Positions 19,924 through 30,689 of a DNA stretch of 64,000 nucleotides are shown here, piece by piece; the first letter of the stretch is position 1; every line of letters starts with the position of its first letter. A model generated the notes under the pieces. It made no database searches. It was not told the DNA's origin and was given only the letters and a program-made list of their open reading frames with translations. Source of the DNA: an uncultured Pelagibacteraceae bacterium (lineage in GTDB: Bacteria > Pseudomonadota > Alphaproteobacteria > Pelagibacterales > Pelagibacteraceae). The DNA is taken from NCBI GenBank assembly GCA_902532525.1, contig CACAIK010000005.1, forward strand, positions 18,025-82,024. The letters are read 5' to 3'. Both the position numbers and the translations under genes were made by a program.

Positions 19924-20274
19924 TTAAAATTCCATTCCATTTTTTCTTAGTGTTTCAGCAAAAATTTTAATTCTTCCATGATATTTATAAATACCTCTGT
20001 CAAAATAAATTTTCTTGATATTCTTTTCATTTGCTTTTTTTGCAAGAATTTCAGCAACCATAGTTGATAACTCTGATTTGTTTGTTTTTTTTCCTTTAAT
20101 TTCTTTGTCTATCGATGAAGCAGAGACTAATGTAATATTTTTTACATCATCTATTATTTGTGCACTTATATTTTTTGTGGATCTTGAAACACTCAATCTA
20201 TATCTATCTGAAGAAACTTTTTTAAGTTTTTTTCTAACTCTAAATCTTTTTCTTTCAATTGTGCTTAATCTCAT
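19924..20274 (-). CDS. rplR: 50S ribosomal protein L18
   Basis: 5S rRNA-binding protein. [19 protein letters not shown] near the N terminus and the C-terminal [24 protein letters not shown] identify it. 116 residues. Joined to rplF by a one-base overlap. Confidence 0.98.
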   Translation of the reverse strand: MRLSTIERKRFRVRKKLKKVSSDRYRLSVSRSTKNISAQIIDDVKNITLVSASSIDKEIKGKKTNKSELSTMVAEILAKKANEKNIKKIYFDRGIYKYHGRIKIFAETLRKNGMEF

Positions 20275-20813
20275 TATTTTTTCTTACCTTCTTTTCTTAA
20301 AATATACTGACCTTTTTCCTTTATGCCTTTTCCTTTATAGGGTTCAGGTGGTCTAATGCTTTTAATTTGTGAAGCAACCATACCTACTTGTTGTTTATTT
20401 GAGCCACTTATTTTCAAAGTTGTTTGTTTTTCAACTGTTATTTTGATACCATCTGGTATATCGTAGTTGATGTCATGACTAAATCCTAGCTGCATATTTA
20501 AAATATTTCCTTTTAGAGCAGCTCTAAAACCAACACCTGTAAGTTCAAGTATTTTTTCATAGCCACTGCTTGCTCCAATAATAGCATTATTAAGCAAGCT
20601 TCTATTCATACCCCATAATCTTTTAGACATATCATCAAGTTTTTTAGGTTTTATTGATACATCCTTGCCTTCATTAATATTAAGTTCAAACATTTCTAAG
20701 TCTAATTTAATTGCTTGTTTACCGAGAGGTCCCTCAACGTTAACTGTATTACCGGTTAGTAAAACTTTTACTTTTTCTGGAATTGGTATATTTATTTTTC
20801 CTATTTTAGACAT
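20274..20813 (-). CDS. rplF: 50S ribosomal protein L6
   Basis: Large-subunit protein near the sarcin-ricin loop. The start [15 protein letters not shown], the middle [15 protein letters not shown] and the C-terminal [12 protein letters not shown] are diagnostic. 179 residues. Confidence 0.98.
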   Translation of the reverse strand: MSKIGKINIPIPEKVKVLLTGNTVNVEGPLGKQAIKLDLEMFELNINEGKDVSIKPKKLDDMSKRLWGMNRSLLNNAIIGASSGYEKILELTGVGFRAALKGNILNMQLGFSHDINYDIPDGIKITVEKQTTLKISGSNKQQVGMVASQIKSIRPPEPYKGKGIKEKGQYILRKEGKKK

Positions 20814-21205
20814 TAAAATACCTTACAAATAATTTCACCACCAAGTTTTTTCTTCCTTGCATCAACATCAGTCATGACTCCTTGTGGTGTAGATACAATT
20901 GCTATACCAAGACCATTATTTATTTTTGGAAGACTGCTTGCGCTAGAAAAAATTCTTCTACCTGGCTTCGAAATTCTTTCAATTGTATTTATAACTGGAT
21001 TTCCCGAGTTATATTTTAAGTTAATTTCAATTGAAGGTTTTTTGTCATCATTAATTTTATAACCTATAATATAGCCTTCTGCCTTCAATACATCTGCAAT
21101 TTTAGATTTAAATTTTGACGAAGGCAAAGAAACTTTACTGTGATTTCTTACTTGAGCATTTTTAATTCTAGCTAGCATATCTCCTATTGGATCACTTAAA
21201 CTCAT
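20813..21205 (-). CDS. rpsH: 30S ribosomal protein S8
   Basis: Primary 16S-binding protein and, in E. coli, translational repressor of the spc operon at the rplX-rplE region. SDPIGDMLARIKNAQ at the start and ISTPQGVMTDVDARK-type C-terminal block are present. 130 residues. Whether the repressor site is kept here is not evident from the sequence. Confidence 0.98.
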   Translation of the reverse strand: MSLSDPIGDMLARIKNAQVRNHSKVSLPSSKFKSKIADVLKAEGYIIGYKINDDKKPSIEINLKYNSGNPVINTIERISKPGRRIFSSASSLPKINNGLGIAIVSTPQGVMTDVDARKKKLGGEIICKVF

Positions 21206-21215
21206 ATTATCCTTT

Positions 21216-21521
21216 CTACCAACTCGATTTTACCATTCCAGGAATTTTACCCTCTAAACCAAGTTGTCGAAGGGCAATCCTTGAAATTTTTAATTTTCGA
21301 TAAACACCGTGTGGTCTACCTGTAATTTGACATCTATTCATAACTCTGACCTTTGCAGAATTACGAGGTAATTTTGATAACTTTTGTTGTGCTTTGAACC
21401 TTTCTTCTAATGATAATTTTTTATCCATTATTATTTTTTTTAGTTTCAATCTCTTCTTATAAAATTTATCTGATAATTTTATTCTTTTATTATTCTTGTT
21501 AATTGCACTCATTTTAGCCAT
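21216..21521 (-). CDS. rpsN: 30S ribosomal protein S14
   Basis: Small-subunit head protein. 101 residues, the long zinc-independent form without CxxC pairs; [20 protein letters not shown] and the C-terminal GMVKSSW are diagnostic. Overlaps rplE by one base. Confidence 0.98.
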   Translation of the reverse strand: MAKMSAINKNNKRIKLSDKFYKKRLKLKKIIMDKKLSLEERFKAQQKLSKLPRNSAKVRVMNRCQITGRPHGVYRKLKISRIALRQLGLEGKIPGMVKSSW

Positions 21522-22075
21522 TAATTACTCCTTTTTTCTCTAAATGGAAAATTTAAATGTTTTAATAATTCAAAACTGTGTTCTACTTTTTGTGATTTAA
21601 TAACAATTGTAATATCTAAACCTCTAATTTTATCAACTTTATCAAAATTTACTTCAGGAAATATAATATGTTCTTTAACACCGAAAGTATAATTTCCATA
21701 TTTATCAAAACCATTTGGATTTAATCCTCTAAAATCTTTTATTCTTGGTAAAGCTATATTTGTTAATCTATCTATAAATTCGTACATCTTATTTTTTCTT
21801 AATGTAACCTTCAAACCTGAATTAGTGTTTTTTCTAGTTTTAAAATTTGCTATCGATTTTTTAAATTTAGTTATTACTGGCATTTGACCAGTGATGTTTG
21901 CTAAATCTTCTTGGCACGATTTTAATATTTTCTGATCATTTCCATCAAGACCTAAACCCATATTTAAAACTATTTTTTGTATTCTTGGACCCATGTATAA
22001 ATTTTTATAGCCAAATTTTTCTTTTAATGTTGGCTCAATTTCTTTGGATATGGTCTGTTTTAATCTAGGTGTCAT
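21521..22075 (-). CDS. rplE: 50S ribosomal protein L5
   Basis: 5S rRNA-binding protein of the central protuberance. KIVLNMGLG near residue 36, [14 protein letters not shown], and the C-terminal DITIVIKS region identify it; 184 residues. Directly joined to rplX and rpsN. Confidence 0.98.
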   Translation of the reverse strand: MTPRLKQTISKEIEPTLKEKFGYKNLYMGPRIQKIVLNMGLGLDGNDQKILKSCQEDLANITGQMPVITKFKKSIANFKTRKNTNSGLKVTLRKNKMYEFIDRLTNIALPRIKDFRGLNPNGFDKYGNYTFGVKEHIIFPEVNFDKVDKIRGLDITIVIKSQKVEHSFELLKHLNFPFREKRSN

Positions 22076-22314
22076 TATTTTTTAGCCTCACTTTTATTTT
22101 TGGTATCAAATATTGCTAAATTCGAGAGATGTATAAAGTTTTCTTTTGAAACTATTCCACCTTTCTTTTCTTTTGTAGTTTTCAGATGTTTTTTTACCAT
22201 GTTAATACCTTTAACTTTTGCCCTATTATTTTTTCTATCAATTTCAATTACGTCACCATCTTTGTTTTTATCCTTACCGGTCAATATTTTTACTTTAACA
22301 CCTTTTTTAATCAT
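22075..22314 (-). CDS. rplX: 50S ribosomal protein L24 (short form)
   Basis: Assembly initiator at the tunnel exit. The KOW segment ([18 protein letters not shown]) and GINMVKKH and GGIVSKE are all present, followed by [10 protein letters not shown]. It is only 79 residues against about 104 in E. coli: the C-terminal strand region after the 'NLAIFD' block is replaced by a short lysine-rich tail. The stop overlaps the rplE start exactly, so this end is real and not a frameshift. Confidence 0.96.
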   Translation of the reverse strand: MIKKGVKVKILTGKDKNKDGDVIEIDRKNNRAKVKGINMVKKHLKTTKEKKGGIVSKENFIHLSNLAIFDTKNKSEAKK

Positions 22315-22682
22315 TATAATACCTCTGGTGCCAATGAAATTATTTTCATTTGGCCTCTATTTCTTAACTCTCTAGTAACAGGACCAAAAATCCTAGTACC
22401 TATTGGCTCTCCTTTGTCATCTGTCAGAACAGCTGCATTGTTATCAAATCTTACTTTGGATCCATCATTTCTATGAATTCCTTTTTTAACTCTAACGACA
22501 ACAGCTTTATGGACCGCACCCTTTTTAACCTTTCCTTTGGGAATTGCTTCTTTAACTGCTACAACGATTGTATCACCAATACTTGCGTATCTTCTTTTAG
22601 ATCCACCTAATACTTTTATGCATTCAATTTTTTTGGCACCCGTATTATCAGCTACAAATAATTCTGTTTGAACTTGTATCAT
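22314..22682 (-). CDS. rplN: 50S ribosomal protein L14
   Basis: Large-subunit interface protein. [22 protein letters not shown] at the start (with the D-N-[ST]-G-A signature) and FGPVTRELR near the C terminus. 122 residues. Overlaps rpsQ by four bases and rplX by one. Confidence 0.98.
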   Translation of the reverse strand: MIQVQTELFVADNTGAKKIECIKVLGGSKRRYASIGDTIVVAVKEAIPKGKVKKGAVHKAVVVRVKKGIHRNDGSKVRFDNNAAVLTDDKGEPIGTRIFGPVTRELRNRGQMKIISLAPEVL

Positions 22683-22915
22683 TTTGAATCTCCTATTACT
22701 TCAAATTTTTTTGACTTTGAGTAAGGTTTGCACTCTTGTATCAATACTTTATCACCACTTTTATATTTATTCTCTTCATCGTGAACACTATATTTTTTTC
22801 TAGCTTTAATTACTTTTTTTAATACTGGATGTTGGTATTTTCTTTCAACTAAAACTGTTATAGTTTTATTTGGCTTATCACTGACAACAATTCCATTTAA
22901 TATTTTTTTAGGCAT
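22679..22915 (-). CDS. rpsQ: 30S ribosomal protein S17
   Basis: Primary 16S rRNA-binding protein. [20 protein letters not shown] and [20 protein letters not shown] match the family. 78 residues. Overlaps rpmC by eight bases and rplN by four. Confidence 0.97.
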   Translation of the reverse strand: MPKKILNGIVVSDKPNKTITVLVERKYQHPVLKKVIKARKKYSVHDEENKYKSGDKVLIQECKPYSKSKKFEVIGDSK

Positions 22916-23096
22916 CTTTTCTCACTACTAATGTTTTTAATCTTGCAATATTCTTCTTTGTTTCACTTATTTTTGATGGACTTTTTATCTGACCATTAAT
23001 TTTTTGAAATCTAAAGTTAAAAAGATCTTTTTTTAATTTTTCAATATCTTTCAAAGCTTGTTCTTTGGTCATTTTCTTTATCTCATTTTTTTTCAT
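22908..23096 (-). CDS. rpmC: 50S ribosomal protein L29
   Basis: Small helical protein at the tunnel exit and signal recognition particle docking area. The core [20 protein letters not shown] followed by [10 protein letters not shown] is typical. 62 residues. Placed between rplP and rpsQ as expected. Confidence 0.96.
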   Translation of the reverse strand: MKKNEIKKMTKEQALKDIEKLKKDLFNFRFQKINGQIKSPSKISETKKNIARLKTLVVRKDA

Positions 23097-23504
23097 TTAA
23101 ATTCTCTTAATAAATTTACATTTAATAGGAAGTTTTGCCGATGCTTTGTATAAAGCCTCTCTAGCAATTTCTTCCGTTACACCGTCAACCTCAAATAAAA
23201 TTCTTCCTGGTTTTACTCTGCATGCCCAAAATTCAGGTGAGCCTTTTCCTTTACCCATTCTTACCTCAGTAGGTTTTTTTGATACAGGTATATTAGGAAA
23301 CATTCTTGTCCAAACTCTACCTTGTCTTTTCATGTGTCTTGTTAATGCTACTCTAGCTGCTTCTATCTGTCTGGATATAATTCTTTCTGGCTGGATTGCT
23401 TTCAGTCCAAAAGAACCATAGTTCATGGCATTACACCTCGAGGCATTGCCGTGAATTCTTCCTTTATGCGCTTTTCTGAATTTTGTTCTTGTTGGTTGTA
23501 ACAT
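23097..23504 (-). CDS. rplP: 50S ribosomal protein L16
   Basis: Large-subunit protein near the A-site. [19 protein letters not shown] at the start and [12 protein letters not shown] in the C-terminal half are diagnostic. 135 residues. Three bases from rpsC and none from rpmC. Confidence 0.98.
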   Translation of the reverse strand: MLQPTRTKFRKAHKGRIHGNASRCNAMNYGSFGLKAIQPERIISRQIEAARVALTRHMKRQGRVWTRMFPNIPVSKKPTEVRMGKGKGSPEFWACRVKPGRILFEVDGVTEEIAREALYKASAKLPIKCKFIKRI

Positions 23505-23506
23505 TA

Positions 23507-24166
23507 TTATGTTTTGTTCCTTTCTTGGCTAAATTCTTTTGTAAAGATTTCACCTTTGTATATCCAAACTTTAATTCCAATTATTCCATAGGTGGTCAAA
23601 GCTTCTGCTTCAGCGTAGTCAATATCTGCTCTTAAAGTATGAGATGGAATACTTCCATCTCTTAACCATTCTGTTCTTGCAATTTCGTTTCCTCCAAGTC
23701 TTCCACTACAAGACACTTTAATTCCTTTAGCTCCTAATCTTAATGCAGATTGCATAGCTCTCTTCATTGCTCTCCTGTAAGAAACACGTTTAACTAACTG
23801 TTGAGCGATATTCTCGGCAACTAAAAATGAATTTGTTTCAGGTTTTTTAACCTCCTTAATATTTAGCACTATTTCATTTGCGCTCAATCTTGATAATTTC
23901 CCTTTAATTTTTTCTATATCACTCCCCTTTTTTCCAATTACAAATCCAGGTCTAGAAGTATAAATTGTTACGAAACATTTTTTTGCCGATCTTTCTATCA
24001 TTACTTTTGAGACACCTGAATTAATTACATTTTTTTTAATGAATTCTCTGATCTTAAAATCTTCAATCAAATAATTTCCAAAATCTTGTTTTTTTGCATA
24101 CCAAACGGAATCCCATCCTCTATTGATACCCAATCTTAAGCCTACTGGATTAACCTTTTGTCCCAT
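23507..24166 (-). CDS. rpsC: 30S ribosomal protein S3
   Basis: mRNA entry-channel protein. [20 protein letters not shown] at the start, a KH domain with [16 protein letters not shown] (about 73-88), and the C-terminal [13 protein letters not shown]. 219 residues. It overlaps rplV by 17 bases, the longest overlap inside the ribosomal block. Confidence 0.98.
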   Translation of the reverse strand: MGQKVNPVGLRLGINRGWDSVWYAKKQDFGNYLIEDFKIREFIKKNVINSGVSKVMIERSAKKCFVTIYTSRPGFVIGKKGSDIEKIKGKLSRLSANEIVLNIKEVKKPETNSFLVAENIAQQLVKRVSYRRAMKRAMQSALRLGAKGIKVSCSGRLGGNEIARTEWLRDGSIPSHTLRADIDYAEAEALTTYGIIGIKVWIYKGEIFTKEFSQERNKT

Positions 24167-24545
24167 GTTCCTTCTCTTTTTGTTTCATTTGTTCACTCAA
24201 AACTATTGTTACATTTGAATATGGTTTCATAATTTCTGCAGCTCTACCTTTGGCTCTAGCTCTAAATCTTTTCATTATTACCTGTTTTCCACAGAAAGCT
24301 TCCTTAACTACTAGATTGTCAATATCGTGTTGAAAATTATTTTCTGCATTAGCAACTGCTGACGAAATTGTTTTTTTAACATCTTTAGAAATTCTTTTTT
24401 CTGAGAAAGATAAATCTCTAATTGCAATTTCTACTTTTTTACCAACTATTGATTTAAGTATAGGTTTTAATTTTCTTACACTAGATCTTACATTCTTATT
24501 TATTGATCTAACTTGTTTTAAATCTATATCTTTATTTTTACTCAT
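24150..24545 (-). CDS. rplV: 50S ribosomal protein L22
   Basis: Tunnel-lining protein whose beta-hairpin loop reaches the constriction. The hairpin-tip sequence [24 protein letters not shown] is visible. N-terminal extension of about 15 residues and a lysine/glutamate-rich tail make it 131 residues against 110 in E. coli; the tail codons are those overlapping rpsC. Confidence 0.97.
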   Translation of the reverse strand: MSKNKDIDLKQVRSINKNVRSSVRKLKPILKSIVGKKVEIAIRDLSFSEKRISKDVKKTISSAVANAENNFQHDIDNLVVKEAFCGKQVIMKRFRARAKGRAAEIMKPYSNVTIVLSEQMKQKEKEHGTKG

Positions 24546-24547
24546 AT

Positions 24548-24856
24548 TTATTTCTTATCAGTTCCCTTTGCTCCACCCTCAACTTTTGCTTTTTTATCAG
24601 CTGGTGTATGACCAAAAAACTGTCTTGTTGGTGCAAATTCACCAAATTTATGTCCTACCATGTCTTCTGATACAGTTATTGGTATAAATTTTTTACCGTT
24701 ATAAATTAAAAAACTAAATCCTACAAAGTCAGGTATTATTGTTGACTTTCTAGACCAAGTCTTAATTGGTTTTTTATTAGGATCGTTTTTGATCTTTTCA
24801 ACTTTTTTAATTAAGCTTTCCTCAACAAACGGTCCTTTCCAAACAGATCTTGCCAT
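24548..24856 (-). CDS. rpsS: 30S ribosomal protein S19
   Basis: Head protein paired with S13. [15 protein letters not shown] at the start and [16 protein letters not shown] in the C-terminal half are diagnostic. 102 residues with a lysine-rich end. Confidence 0.98.
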   Translation of the reverse strand: MARSVWKGPFVEESLIKKVEKIKNDPNKKPIKTWSRKSTIIPDFVGFSFLIYNGKKFIPITVSEDMVGHKFGEFAPTRQFFGHTPADKKAKVEGGAKGTDKK

Positions 24857-24859
24857 AAA

Positions 24860-25693
24860 TTAAGCTCTCTTCTTCTTTCTTCTTCTTATTATAAATTTAT
24901 CAGTTCTTTTATTATCTCTTGTTTTTAATCCTTTAGCTGATTGCCCAGTAGGAGAAACAGGATGTCTACCACCTGCAGATTTCCCTTCACCACCACCATG
25001 AGGGTGATCGACTGGATTTTTAACAACTCCTCTTGTATGTGGTCTTCTTCCCAACCATCTTGATCGACCTGCTTTACCGATTTTAATGTTTTTTTGATCT
25101 GGATTAGATAATACTCCAATTGTAGCCAACGCTCTTGAATCTATTTTTCTAACTTCACCTGAAGTCATTTTTATAATTGAGTAATTTCCATCAATACCAG
25201 ATATCGTTACGGAAGAACCGGCTGCTCTTGCTATTTTTCCACCAGCACCTGGCTGTATTTCAACATTATGTATATTAATACCTACTGGAATATCTTGTAA
25301 TGGTAAACAATTTCCTATTTTAATTTCTGAAGAAGAACCATTTTGAATATGATCACCAACTTTTATTTTTTGTGGAGCAAGATAATAGAATTTTTGATTA
25401 TCCTCAAATTTAACCAACATTATATGGCATGACCTGTTTGGGTCATACTCAATTCTTTCTACAATTGCCTTCATACCGTTCTTTTTTCTATAAAAATCTA
25501 TTTTTCTATATTTATGTTTATGTCCACCCCCATGATTTCTTGAGGTTATTCGACCATAATTATTTCTTCCTTTTGAAGAATAATTTGCACTTGTTAATGG
25601 TTTATATGGTTTACCTTTCCAAAGACCTTCTCTACTAGTCAGTATAGTGCCTCTAGTAGATTTTGTGTAAGGTTTAAATGTTTTTAAAGCCAT
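24860..25693 (-). CDS. rplB: 50S ribosomal protein L2
   Basis: Large-subunit protein needed for subunit joining and peptidyl-transferase integrity. ALKTFKPYTKSTRG at the start, GGGHKHKYRKIDF, and the C-terminal NPVDHPHGGGEGKSAGGRHPVSP (conserved His in the DHPHGGGEG motif). 277 residues. Confidence 0.99.
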   Translation of the reverse strand: MALKTFKPYTKSTRGTILTSREGLWKGKPYKPLTSANYSSKGRNNYGRITSRNHGGGHKHKYRKIDFYRKKNGMKAIVERIEYDPNRSCHIMLVKFEDNQKFYYLAPQKIKVGDHIQNGSSSEIKIGNCLPLQDIPVGINIHNVEIQPGAGGKIARAAGSSVTISGIDGNYSIIKMTSGEVRKIDSRALATIGVLSNPDQKNIKIGKAGRSRWLGRRPHTRGVVKNPVDHPHGGGEGKSAGGRHPVSPTGQSAKGLKTRDNKRTDKFIIRRRKKKRA

Positions 25694-25696
25694 AAC

Positions 25697-25990
25697 TTAA
25701 ATGCCTGTTGTTAAGTCAATATTTTGACCTTTTTTAAGGGTAATAATTGCTTTTTTAAAACCCTTTTTTTTAACTTTTTTTCCTCTAGTAGATTTAATTA
25801 GTGTTTTTTTATTAATAATATTAATTTTTGTGACATTGACTTTAAAAATTTTTTCAATTGAACCTTTTAAAGTTTTTTTATTAGCACTTTGAGGTACCTT
25901 AAAAACAATTTTATTTTGCTCTGATAAATTTGTCGATTTTTCAGTCACTACAGGAAACAAGATTTTATCGTATAGGCTTAGTTTTTCCAT
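25697..25990 (-). CDS. rplW: 50S ribosomal protein L23
   Basis: Tunnel-exit protein that docks trigger factor and SRP. The start YDKILFPVVTEKST and the middle FKVPQSANKKTLKGSIEKIFKVNV fit the family. 97 residues. Overlaps rplD by one base. Confidence 0.97.
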   Translation of the reverse strand: MEKLSLYDKILFPVVTEKSTNLSEQNKIVFKVPQSANKKTLKGSIEKIFKVNVTKINIINKKTLIKSTRGKKVKKKGFKKAIITLKKGQNIDLTTGI

Positions 25991-26613
25991 TATTCATACC
26001 TTTTTTCTAATTCTTTAACTGAACTTACAGTAAAGATAATTTTTTTATATTTAACTAAATCAAATGCACTGAAATGATTTGCATCTGTTAATTTGACATT
26101 AGGAATATTTTTAGTTGACCTTAAGATATTATCTTTAGATTTTGTATCCACTATTAATAATGAGTTATTTGCATCAAACTTTTTTAAAAGTTCGAACATT
26201 TCTTTTGTTTTTTCAATTTTTTCTCCAAAATCATCAAAAATAATTACGTTATTCGATTTATTTTTTTCAGTGATAAGTGAGGCTATACTCATTTTCTTTT
26301 CACTCTTATTTAATTTTCTGTTTTTGTAGTTATCCTGACCTTTTGGTCCATGAGCTATTCCCCCACCTACAAATATGGGAGCCTTTTTACTAGAGTGTCT
26401 TGCATTTCCAGTACCTTTTTGTGAGTAAATCTTAGATGTTGAGCCAGTTATTTCGTTTCTTTGCTTTGTCTTTGCTTTTCTACCTTTAAAGTTTGCATTT
26501 AATTTATAGATTACACCGCTCACTAATTTATTGTTAACTTTAGCACTAAAAATTTTATCTAGCACTTCTATACTCTGTTTTTTTCCATCAATACTTAATT
26601 TATCTATTTTCAT
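25990..26613 (-). CDS. rplD: 50S ribosomal protein L4
   Basis: Tunnel-lining protein and, in E. coli, repressor of the S10 operon. The extended loop KQRNEITGSTSKIYSQKGTGNARHSSKKAPIFVGGG (parts at about 55-90) is clear. 207 residues. One base from rplC. Confidence 0.97.
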   Translation of the reverse strand: MKIDKLSIDGKKQSIEVLDKIFSAKVNNKLVSGVIYKLNANFKGRKAKTKQRNEITGSTSKIYSQKGTGNARHSSKKAPIFVGGGIAHGPKGQDNYKNRKLNKSEKKMSIASLITEKNKSNNVIIFDDFGEKIEKTKEMFELLKKFDANNSLLIVDTKSKDNILRSTKNIPNVKLTDANHFSAFDLVKYKKIIFTVSSVKELEKRYE

Positions 26614-27324
26614 TTATTTTTTTTTTTTGTCCGCTGATTTTTTTTGTTTTTCAATTTGCTCAATTTTTTCTTTTATTGACATTCGATTAATATCTTTGAC
26701 TGATTTTCTAATTAAAACTTCTGTATTTTTTGATCCAGGAATAGAACCTTTTAAATATAGTAAATTGTTTTCTTTGTCAGTTTTTATAACTTCAATGTTT
26801 TGTATAGTTCTAATTTTATCTCCCATATGACCAGCCATTTTTTTTCCTTTAAAAACTTTACCTGGATCCTGCCTTTGTCCTGTTGAACCATGAGATCTAT
26901 GAGAAATTGAAACACCATGAGTAGCCCTTAATCCACCAAAATTATGCCTTTTCATTGCACCTGCAAATCCTTTACCAATTGTCTTAGATTTAACATCAAC
27001 AAATTTAACATTTTCAAATATTTCTAATCCAATTTCATTTCCTTCTTTGAAATTTTCAGTACTTTCTAGCCTAAACTCTTTCAGTGTTTTTTTTGGCTCA
27101 GTATTTTTTTTGGCAAAAAAACCTTTCATCGCTTTGGTTAATTTTGAATTTTTTATTTTTCCAAATCCTATTTGGACTGCGCTATAACCTCTGTTATCTT
27201 TATTAATTACGTTTATTACCCTTCCGGTCTCCATTTTTAACACAGTAACTGGAACTGATTGACCAGTTTTAAAAAATTCTCTAGACATTCCTATTTTTTT
27301 TCCAATTAAAGCTAAATTTTCCAT
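26614..27324 (-). CDS. rplC: 50S ribosomal protein L3
   Basis: Early assembly protein reaching the peptidyl-transferase centre. GLIGKKIGMSREFF-type start (ALIGKKIGMSREFF), and the central loop MKRHNFGGLRATHGVSISHRSHGSTGQ...DPGKVFKGKKMAGHMG. 236 residues with a lysine-rich tail that ends in a 12-base T run on the plus strand (26617-26628). Confidence 0.98.
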   Translation of the reverse strand: MENLALIGKKIGMSREFFKTGQSVPVTVLKMETGRVINVINKDNRGYSAVQIGFGKIKNSKLTKAMKGFFAKKNTEPKKTLKEFRLESTENFKEGNEIGLEIFENVKFVDVKSKTIGKGFAGAMKRHNFGGLRATHGVSISHRSHGSTGQRQDPGKVFKGKKMAGHMGDKIRTIQNIEVIKTDKENNLLYLKGSIPGSKNTEVLIRKSVKDINRMSIKEKIEQIEKQKKSADKKKK

Positions 27325-27632
27325 TATATTTTAATCTCCACATCTACCCCCGATGCTAAATCAAGTTTCATTAGAGCTTCAACAGTTGCAGGTGTAGGTT
27401 CAATAATATCAATTAATCTTTTATGAGTTCTGGTTTCAAATTGTTCTCTACTTTTTTTATCAATATGTGGAGATCTTAAAACAGTATATCTCTCTATTTT
27501 TGTTGGTAGAGGAATTGGACCTTTAATATTAGCTCCTGTTCTTTTAACAGTATTTACGATCTCTTCAGTAGACTGATCTAAAACCTTATTATCGTATGCT
27601 CTTAATTTTATTCTAATATTTTGTTTATCCAT
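27324..27632 (-). CDS. rpsJ: 30S ribosomal protein S10
   Basis: Small-subunit head protein, also NusE in transcription antitermination. [16 protein letters not shown] at the start and [24 protein letters not shown] in the middle. 102 residues. It follows fusA after two bases: tuf, which often separates them, is not here. Confidence 0.98.
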   Translation of the reverse strand: MDKQNIRIKLRAYDNKVLDQSTEEIVNTVKRTGANIKGPIPLPTKIERYTVLRSPHIDKKSREQFETRTHKRLIDIIEPTPATVEALMKLDLASGVDVEIKI

Positions 27633-27634
27633 AA

Positions 27635-29710
27635 TTAACCTGTTTTCTTGGTTACCTCATCTTGAACATTTTGCGGAACCTTGTCGTAATGATCAAAAAA
27701 CATTGAGTATTGAGCTCTACCTTGCGACATAGATCTTAAGCTGTTGATATAACCAAACATATTTGCTAATGGCACCATAGCAGTTATTACTGTTGCATTT
27801 CCTCTTTGCTCTTGTGTACTTATTTGACCTCTTCTACTATTTAAATCACCTATTACGTCTCCCATGTAATCTTCTGGAGTGACTACTTCTACTCTCATTA
27901 CTGGTTCTAAAAGTTTTAGAGTTCCTCGAGTACAAGCTTCTTTAAAACATTGTCTTGAAGCAAGCTCAAAAGCTAATACACTTGAGTCAACATCATGATG
28001 TAAACCATCTAGAATTGTTACTTTATAATCAATTAAAGGAAATCCAGCCAATATTCCACCGTCAGCTATTGTCTCTACACCTTTTTCAACACCTGGTATA
28101 AATTCTTTTGGTATTGCTCCACCTTTTATTTTACTTTCAACCTCTCTACCTTTACCTGGTTCTAGTGGTTCAACAGATAATTTTACTCTAGCAAATTGTC
28201 CTGCTCCACCACTCTGTTTTTTGTGTGTATAATCAAACTCAGCGGCATTTAATATTGTTTCTCTGTATGCAACTTGAGGTGCTCCTACATTTGCCTCAAC
28301 TTTGAATTCTCTTTTCATTCTATCGACAATAATATCTAAATGTAACTCTCCCATCCCTTTAATTATTGTTTGACCTGACTCTTCATCTGATGACACTCTA
28401 AATGATGGATCTTCTTTAGCTAATCTTCCTAAGGCTTCACCCATTTTTTCTTGATCAGCTTTTGATTTAGGTTCAACTGCAATTTCTATAACTGGATCTG
28501 GAAATTCCATTGGTTCAAGTAATACTGGTGCATCTTTATTTGCCAATGTATGACCTGTTATTGTATTTTTTAATCCAGCTAGCGCAACTATATCACCTGC
28601 GCTTGCTTCTTTGATGTCTTCTCTTGAGTTAGCATGCATTAGAAGCATTCTTCCAACTCTCTCTTCTTTATCTGAAGAAGTGTTATAAACTCCAGTTCCA
28701 GATTTAACTGTTCCTGAATAAATTCTAATAAATGTAAGACTTCCTACAAATGGATCTGTTGCCACTTTAAATGCTAATGCTGAAAAAGGCGCACTATCCT
28801 CAAACTTCATTTCAATTTCCTCATCAGAACCTGGTTTTGTGCCCATGATAGATCCAAGATCCTCAGGGCTTGGTAGGTAATCTACAACAGCGTCTAATAA
28901 TGGTTGAACGCCTTTATTTTTAAAAGCAGAACCCGTTAAAACAGGTACGAATTCGAAATTTAAACATCCTTTTCTTACACATTTAATCAAATCTTCTTGT
29001 TTAATTTCTTCGCCACCTAAATAGGCTTCCATTAGTTTTTCATCTTGCTCAACAGCTGTCTCAACTAATTCTTGTCTGTATTTATCACATGTCTCTTTGA
29101 GATCATCTGGAATATCTTTTTCTTCCCATTCAGCTCCAAGGTCTTCGTTCTTCCAAACAATTGCTTTCATTTTAACTAAATCAACTACTCCTTGTAATGA
29201 TGCCTCTATTCCAATTGGTACTTGCATAACTAAAGGTTTAGCTCCAAGTCTATCTTTAATCATATCCACACATCTAAAGAAATCTGCACCTGTCCTATCA
29301 AGTTTATTTACAAAACAAATTCTAGGAACTTTATACTTATCAGCTTGTCTCCAAACTGTTTCCGACTGTGGTTCAACACCGGCAACACCATCAAATACTG
29401 CAACAGCACCGTCCAAAACTTTTAAAGATCGTTCAACTTCAATTGTAAAGTCAACATGGCCAGGAGTATCAATAATATTGATTCTATGTTCTCTCCAAAA
29501 ACAAGTAGTTGCAGCTGAAGTTATTGTAATACCTCTTTCTTGCTCCTGTTCCATCCAATCCATGGTTGCAGCACCATCATGCACTTCCCCAATTTTATGA
29601 CTTTTACCCGTGTAATACAAAATTCTTTCTGTAGTTGTAGTCTTACCAGCATCTATATGAGCCATGATCCCGATATTTCTGTATTTATTTAGTGGATGAG
29701 TTTTTGCCAT
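27635..29710 (-). CDS. fusA: Elongation factor G
   Basis: GTPase that drives translocation and, with ribosome recycling factor, subunit splitting. From the ATG at 29710 it is 691 residues: P-loop [15 protein letters not shown] (about 16-30), [11 protein letters not shown], the DTPGHVDFT switch [12 protein letters not shown], and domains II-V. An ATG four codons upstream (29722) overlaps the rpsG end, but homologues usually begin MAxTHPLxxYRN as here, so I prefer 29710. Confidence 0.98.
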   Translation of the reverse strand: MAKTHPLNKYRNIGIMAHIDAGKTTTTERILYYTGKSHKIGEVHDGAATMDWMEQEQERGITITSAATTCFWREHRINIIDTPGHVDFTIEVERSLKVLDGAVAVFDGVAGVEPQSETVWRQADKYKVPRICFVNKLDRTGADFFRCVDMIKDRLGAKPLVMQVPIGIEASLQGVVDLVKMKAIVWKNEDLGAEWEEKDIPDDLKETCDKYRQELVETAVEQDEKLMEAYLGGEEIKQEDLIKCVRKGCLNFEFVPVLTGSAFKNKGVQPLLDAVVDYLPSPEDLGSIMGTKPGSDEEIEMKFEDSAPFSALAFKVATDPFVGSLTFIRIYSGTVKSGTGVYNTSSDKEERVGRMLLMHANSREDIKEASAGDIVALAGLKNTITGHTLANKDAPVLLEPMEFPDPVIEIAVEPKSKADQEKMGEALGRLAKEDPSFRVSSDEESGQTIIKGMGELHLDIIVDRMKREFKVEANVGAPQVAYRETILNAAEFDYTHKKQSGGAGQFARVKLSVEPLEPGKGREVESKIKGGAIPKEFIPGVEKGVETIADGGILAGFPLIDYKVTILDGLHHDVDSSVLAFELASRQCFKEACTRGTLKLLEPVMRVEVVTPEDYMGDVIGDLNSRRGQISTQEQRGNATVITAMVPLANMFGYINSLRSMSQGRAQYSMFFDHYDKVPQNVQDEVTKKTG

Positions 29711-29715
29711 ATTCT

Positions 29716-30186
29716 TTACCATCTAAAATGAGCAAAAGCTTTATTTGACTCTGCCATTTTATGTGTATCTTCTTTCTTTTTAATTGCTGAACCTCTATTT
29801 TGATAAGCATCAAAAATTTCATTAAATAATTTATCTGACATTTTTTTATCTTTTCTTTTTCTTGATGCATCAATTATCCATCTTAATGCCAAAGCTTGTG
29901 ATCTCTTGGCTTTCACTTCTACCGGTACTTGATAAGTGGCACCTCCAACACGTCTTGATCTAACTTCAACAGTTGGTCTTACATTATTTATCGCGTCATT
30001 AAAAACTGTTAAAGGCTCATCTTTTGATTTTGATTTAATTTTATCAATTGCATCATAAACTATTTTTTCAGCAGTAGTCTTCTTGCCATCTAACATTATC
30101 GAATTGATTAATTTTGGAATTATTACTGATTTGTATTTAGGATCTACAATTGGAATTTTTTTTGGAGCTTTTCTTTTTCTAGACAT
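29716..30186 (-). CDS. rpsG: 30S ribosomal protein S7
   Basis: Head-nucleating 16S-binding protein and str-operon repressor in E. coli. [20 protein letters not shown] at the start, [25 protein letters not shown] in the middle, and AHFRW at the C terminus. 156 residues. Two bases downstream of rpsL. Confidence 0.98.
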   Translation of the reverse strand: MSRKRKAPKKIPIVDPKYKSVIIPKLINSIMLDGKKTTAEKIVYDAIDKIKSKSKDEPLTVFNDAINNVRPTVEVRSRRVGGATYQVPVEVKAKRSQALALRWIIDASRKRKDKKMSDKLFNEIFDAYQNRGSAIKKKEDTHKMAESNKAFAHFRW

Positions 30187-30188
30187 TT

Positions 30189-30560
30189 TTATTTACCTTT
30201 TTTCGTTCCATATAAAGAACGTCTTTGTTTTCGATTTGCAACTCCTTGTGTATCTAGATTACCTCGCAATATATGATACCTTACTCCAGGCAGATCTTTA
30301 ACACGTCCACCTCTTATCAATACAACTGAGTGCTCTTGTAAGTTATGTCCTTCTCCAGGAATATAGGCTGTGACTTCAAATCCATTTGATAATCTAACTC
30401 TTGCAACTTTTCTTAATGCTGAGTTTGGTTTTTTAGGTGTAGTTGTATAAACTTTTACACAAACACCTCTTTTCAAAGGTTGTTTTTGTAACGCTGGAAC
30501 TTTATTCCTAGCAATTTGTTTATCTCTTCCTTTTCTTAACAACTGATTAATTGTTGGCAT
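30189..30560 (-). CDS. rpsL: 30S ribosomal protein S12
   Basis: Decoding-centre protein. [12 protein letters not shown] at the start, [17 protein letters not shown] (Lys of the streptomycin-sensitive type near 42-43) and [15 protein letters not shown] (conserved Lys-Asp near 87-88). 123 residues. First gene of the str block, with a promoter and an approximately 95-base leader upstream. Confidence 0.98.
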   Translation of the reverse strand: MPTINQLLRKGRDKQIARNKVPALQKQPLKRGVCVKVYTTTPKKPNSALRKVARVRLSNGFEVTAYIPGEGHNLQEHSVVLIRGGRVKDLPGVRYHILRGNLDTQGVANRKQRRSLYGTKKGK

Positions 30561-30591
30561 AAAAATTTTTTATATAATTTGATTTTAGAGG

Positions 30592-30632
30592 AAATAACTG
30601 TCATGTTATTTGTGGCAGCGTTTAGTGCACTA
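30592..30632 (-). promoter_or_regulatory. Leader structures upstream of rpsL
   Basis: In the predicted rpsL leader there are two inverted repeats: AAATAAC/GTTATTT with a six-base loop (30592-30598 and 30605-30611), and the perfect palindrome TAGTGCACTA (30623-30632). They could be part of an r-protein regulatory leader or an attenuator. I do not recognise a known motif. The whole gap 30561-30718 otherwise holds only the promoter listed next. Confidence 0.35.
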
Positions 30633-30661
30633 GTCACTACATTCCAACCAAAAACACGGAC

Positions 30662-30689
30662 AAAATACTATAGAAATTCCATTTGTCAA
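30662..30689 (-). promoter_or_regulatory. Predicted sigma-70-type promoter of the str operon
   Basis: Minus-strand TTGACA (30689-30684), 16-base spacer, TATTTT (30667-30662). Transcription would start near 30655, giving a leader of about 95 bases before rpsL. It lies in the 158-base gap after rpoC, the second longest in the window. Confidence 0.5.

Noticed and set aside
29097..29600. Plus-strand open frame of 167 codons opposite fusA
   Set aside because: Mirrors the strongly conserved GTPase domain of EF-G; no start signal or recognisable protein.
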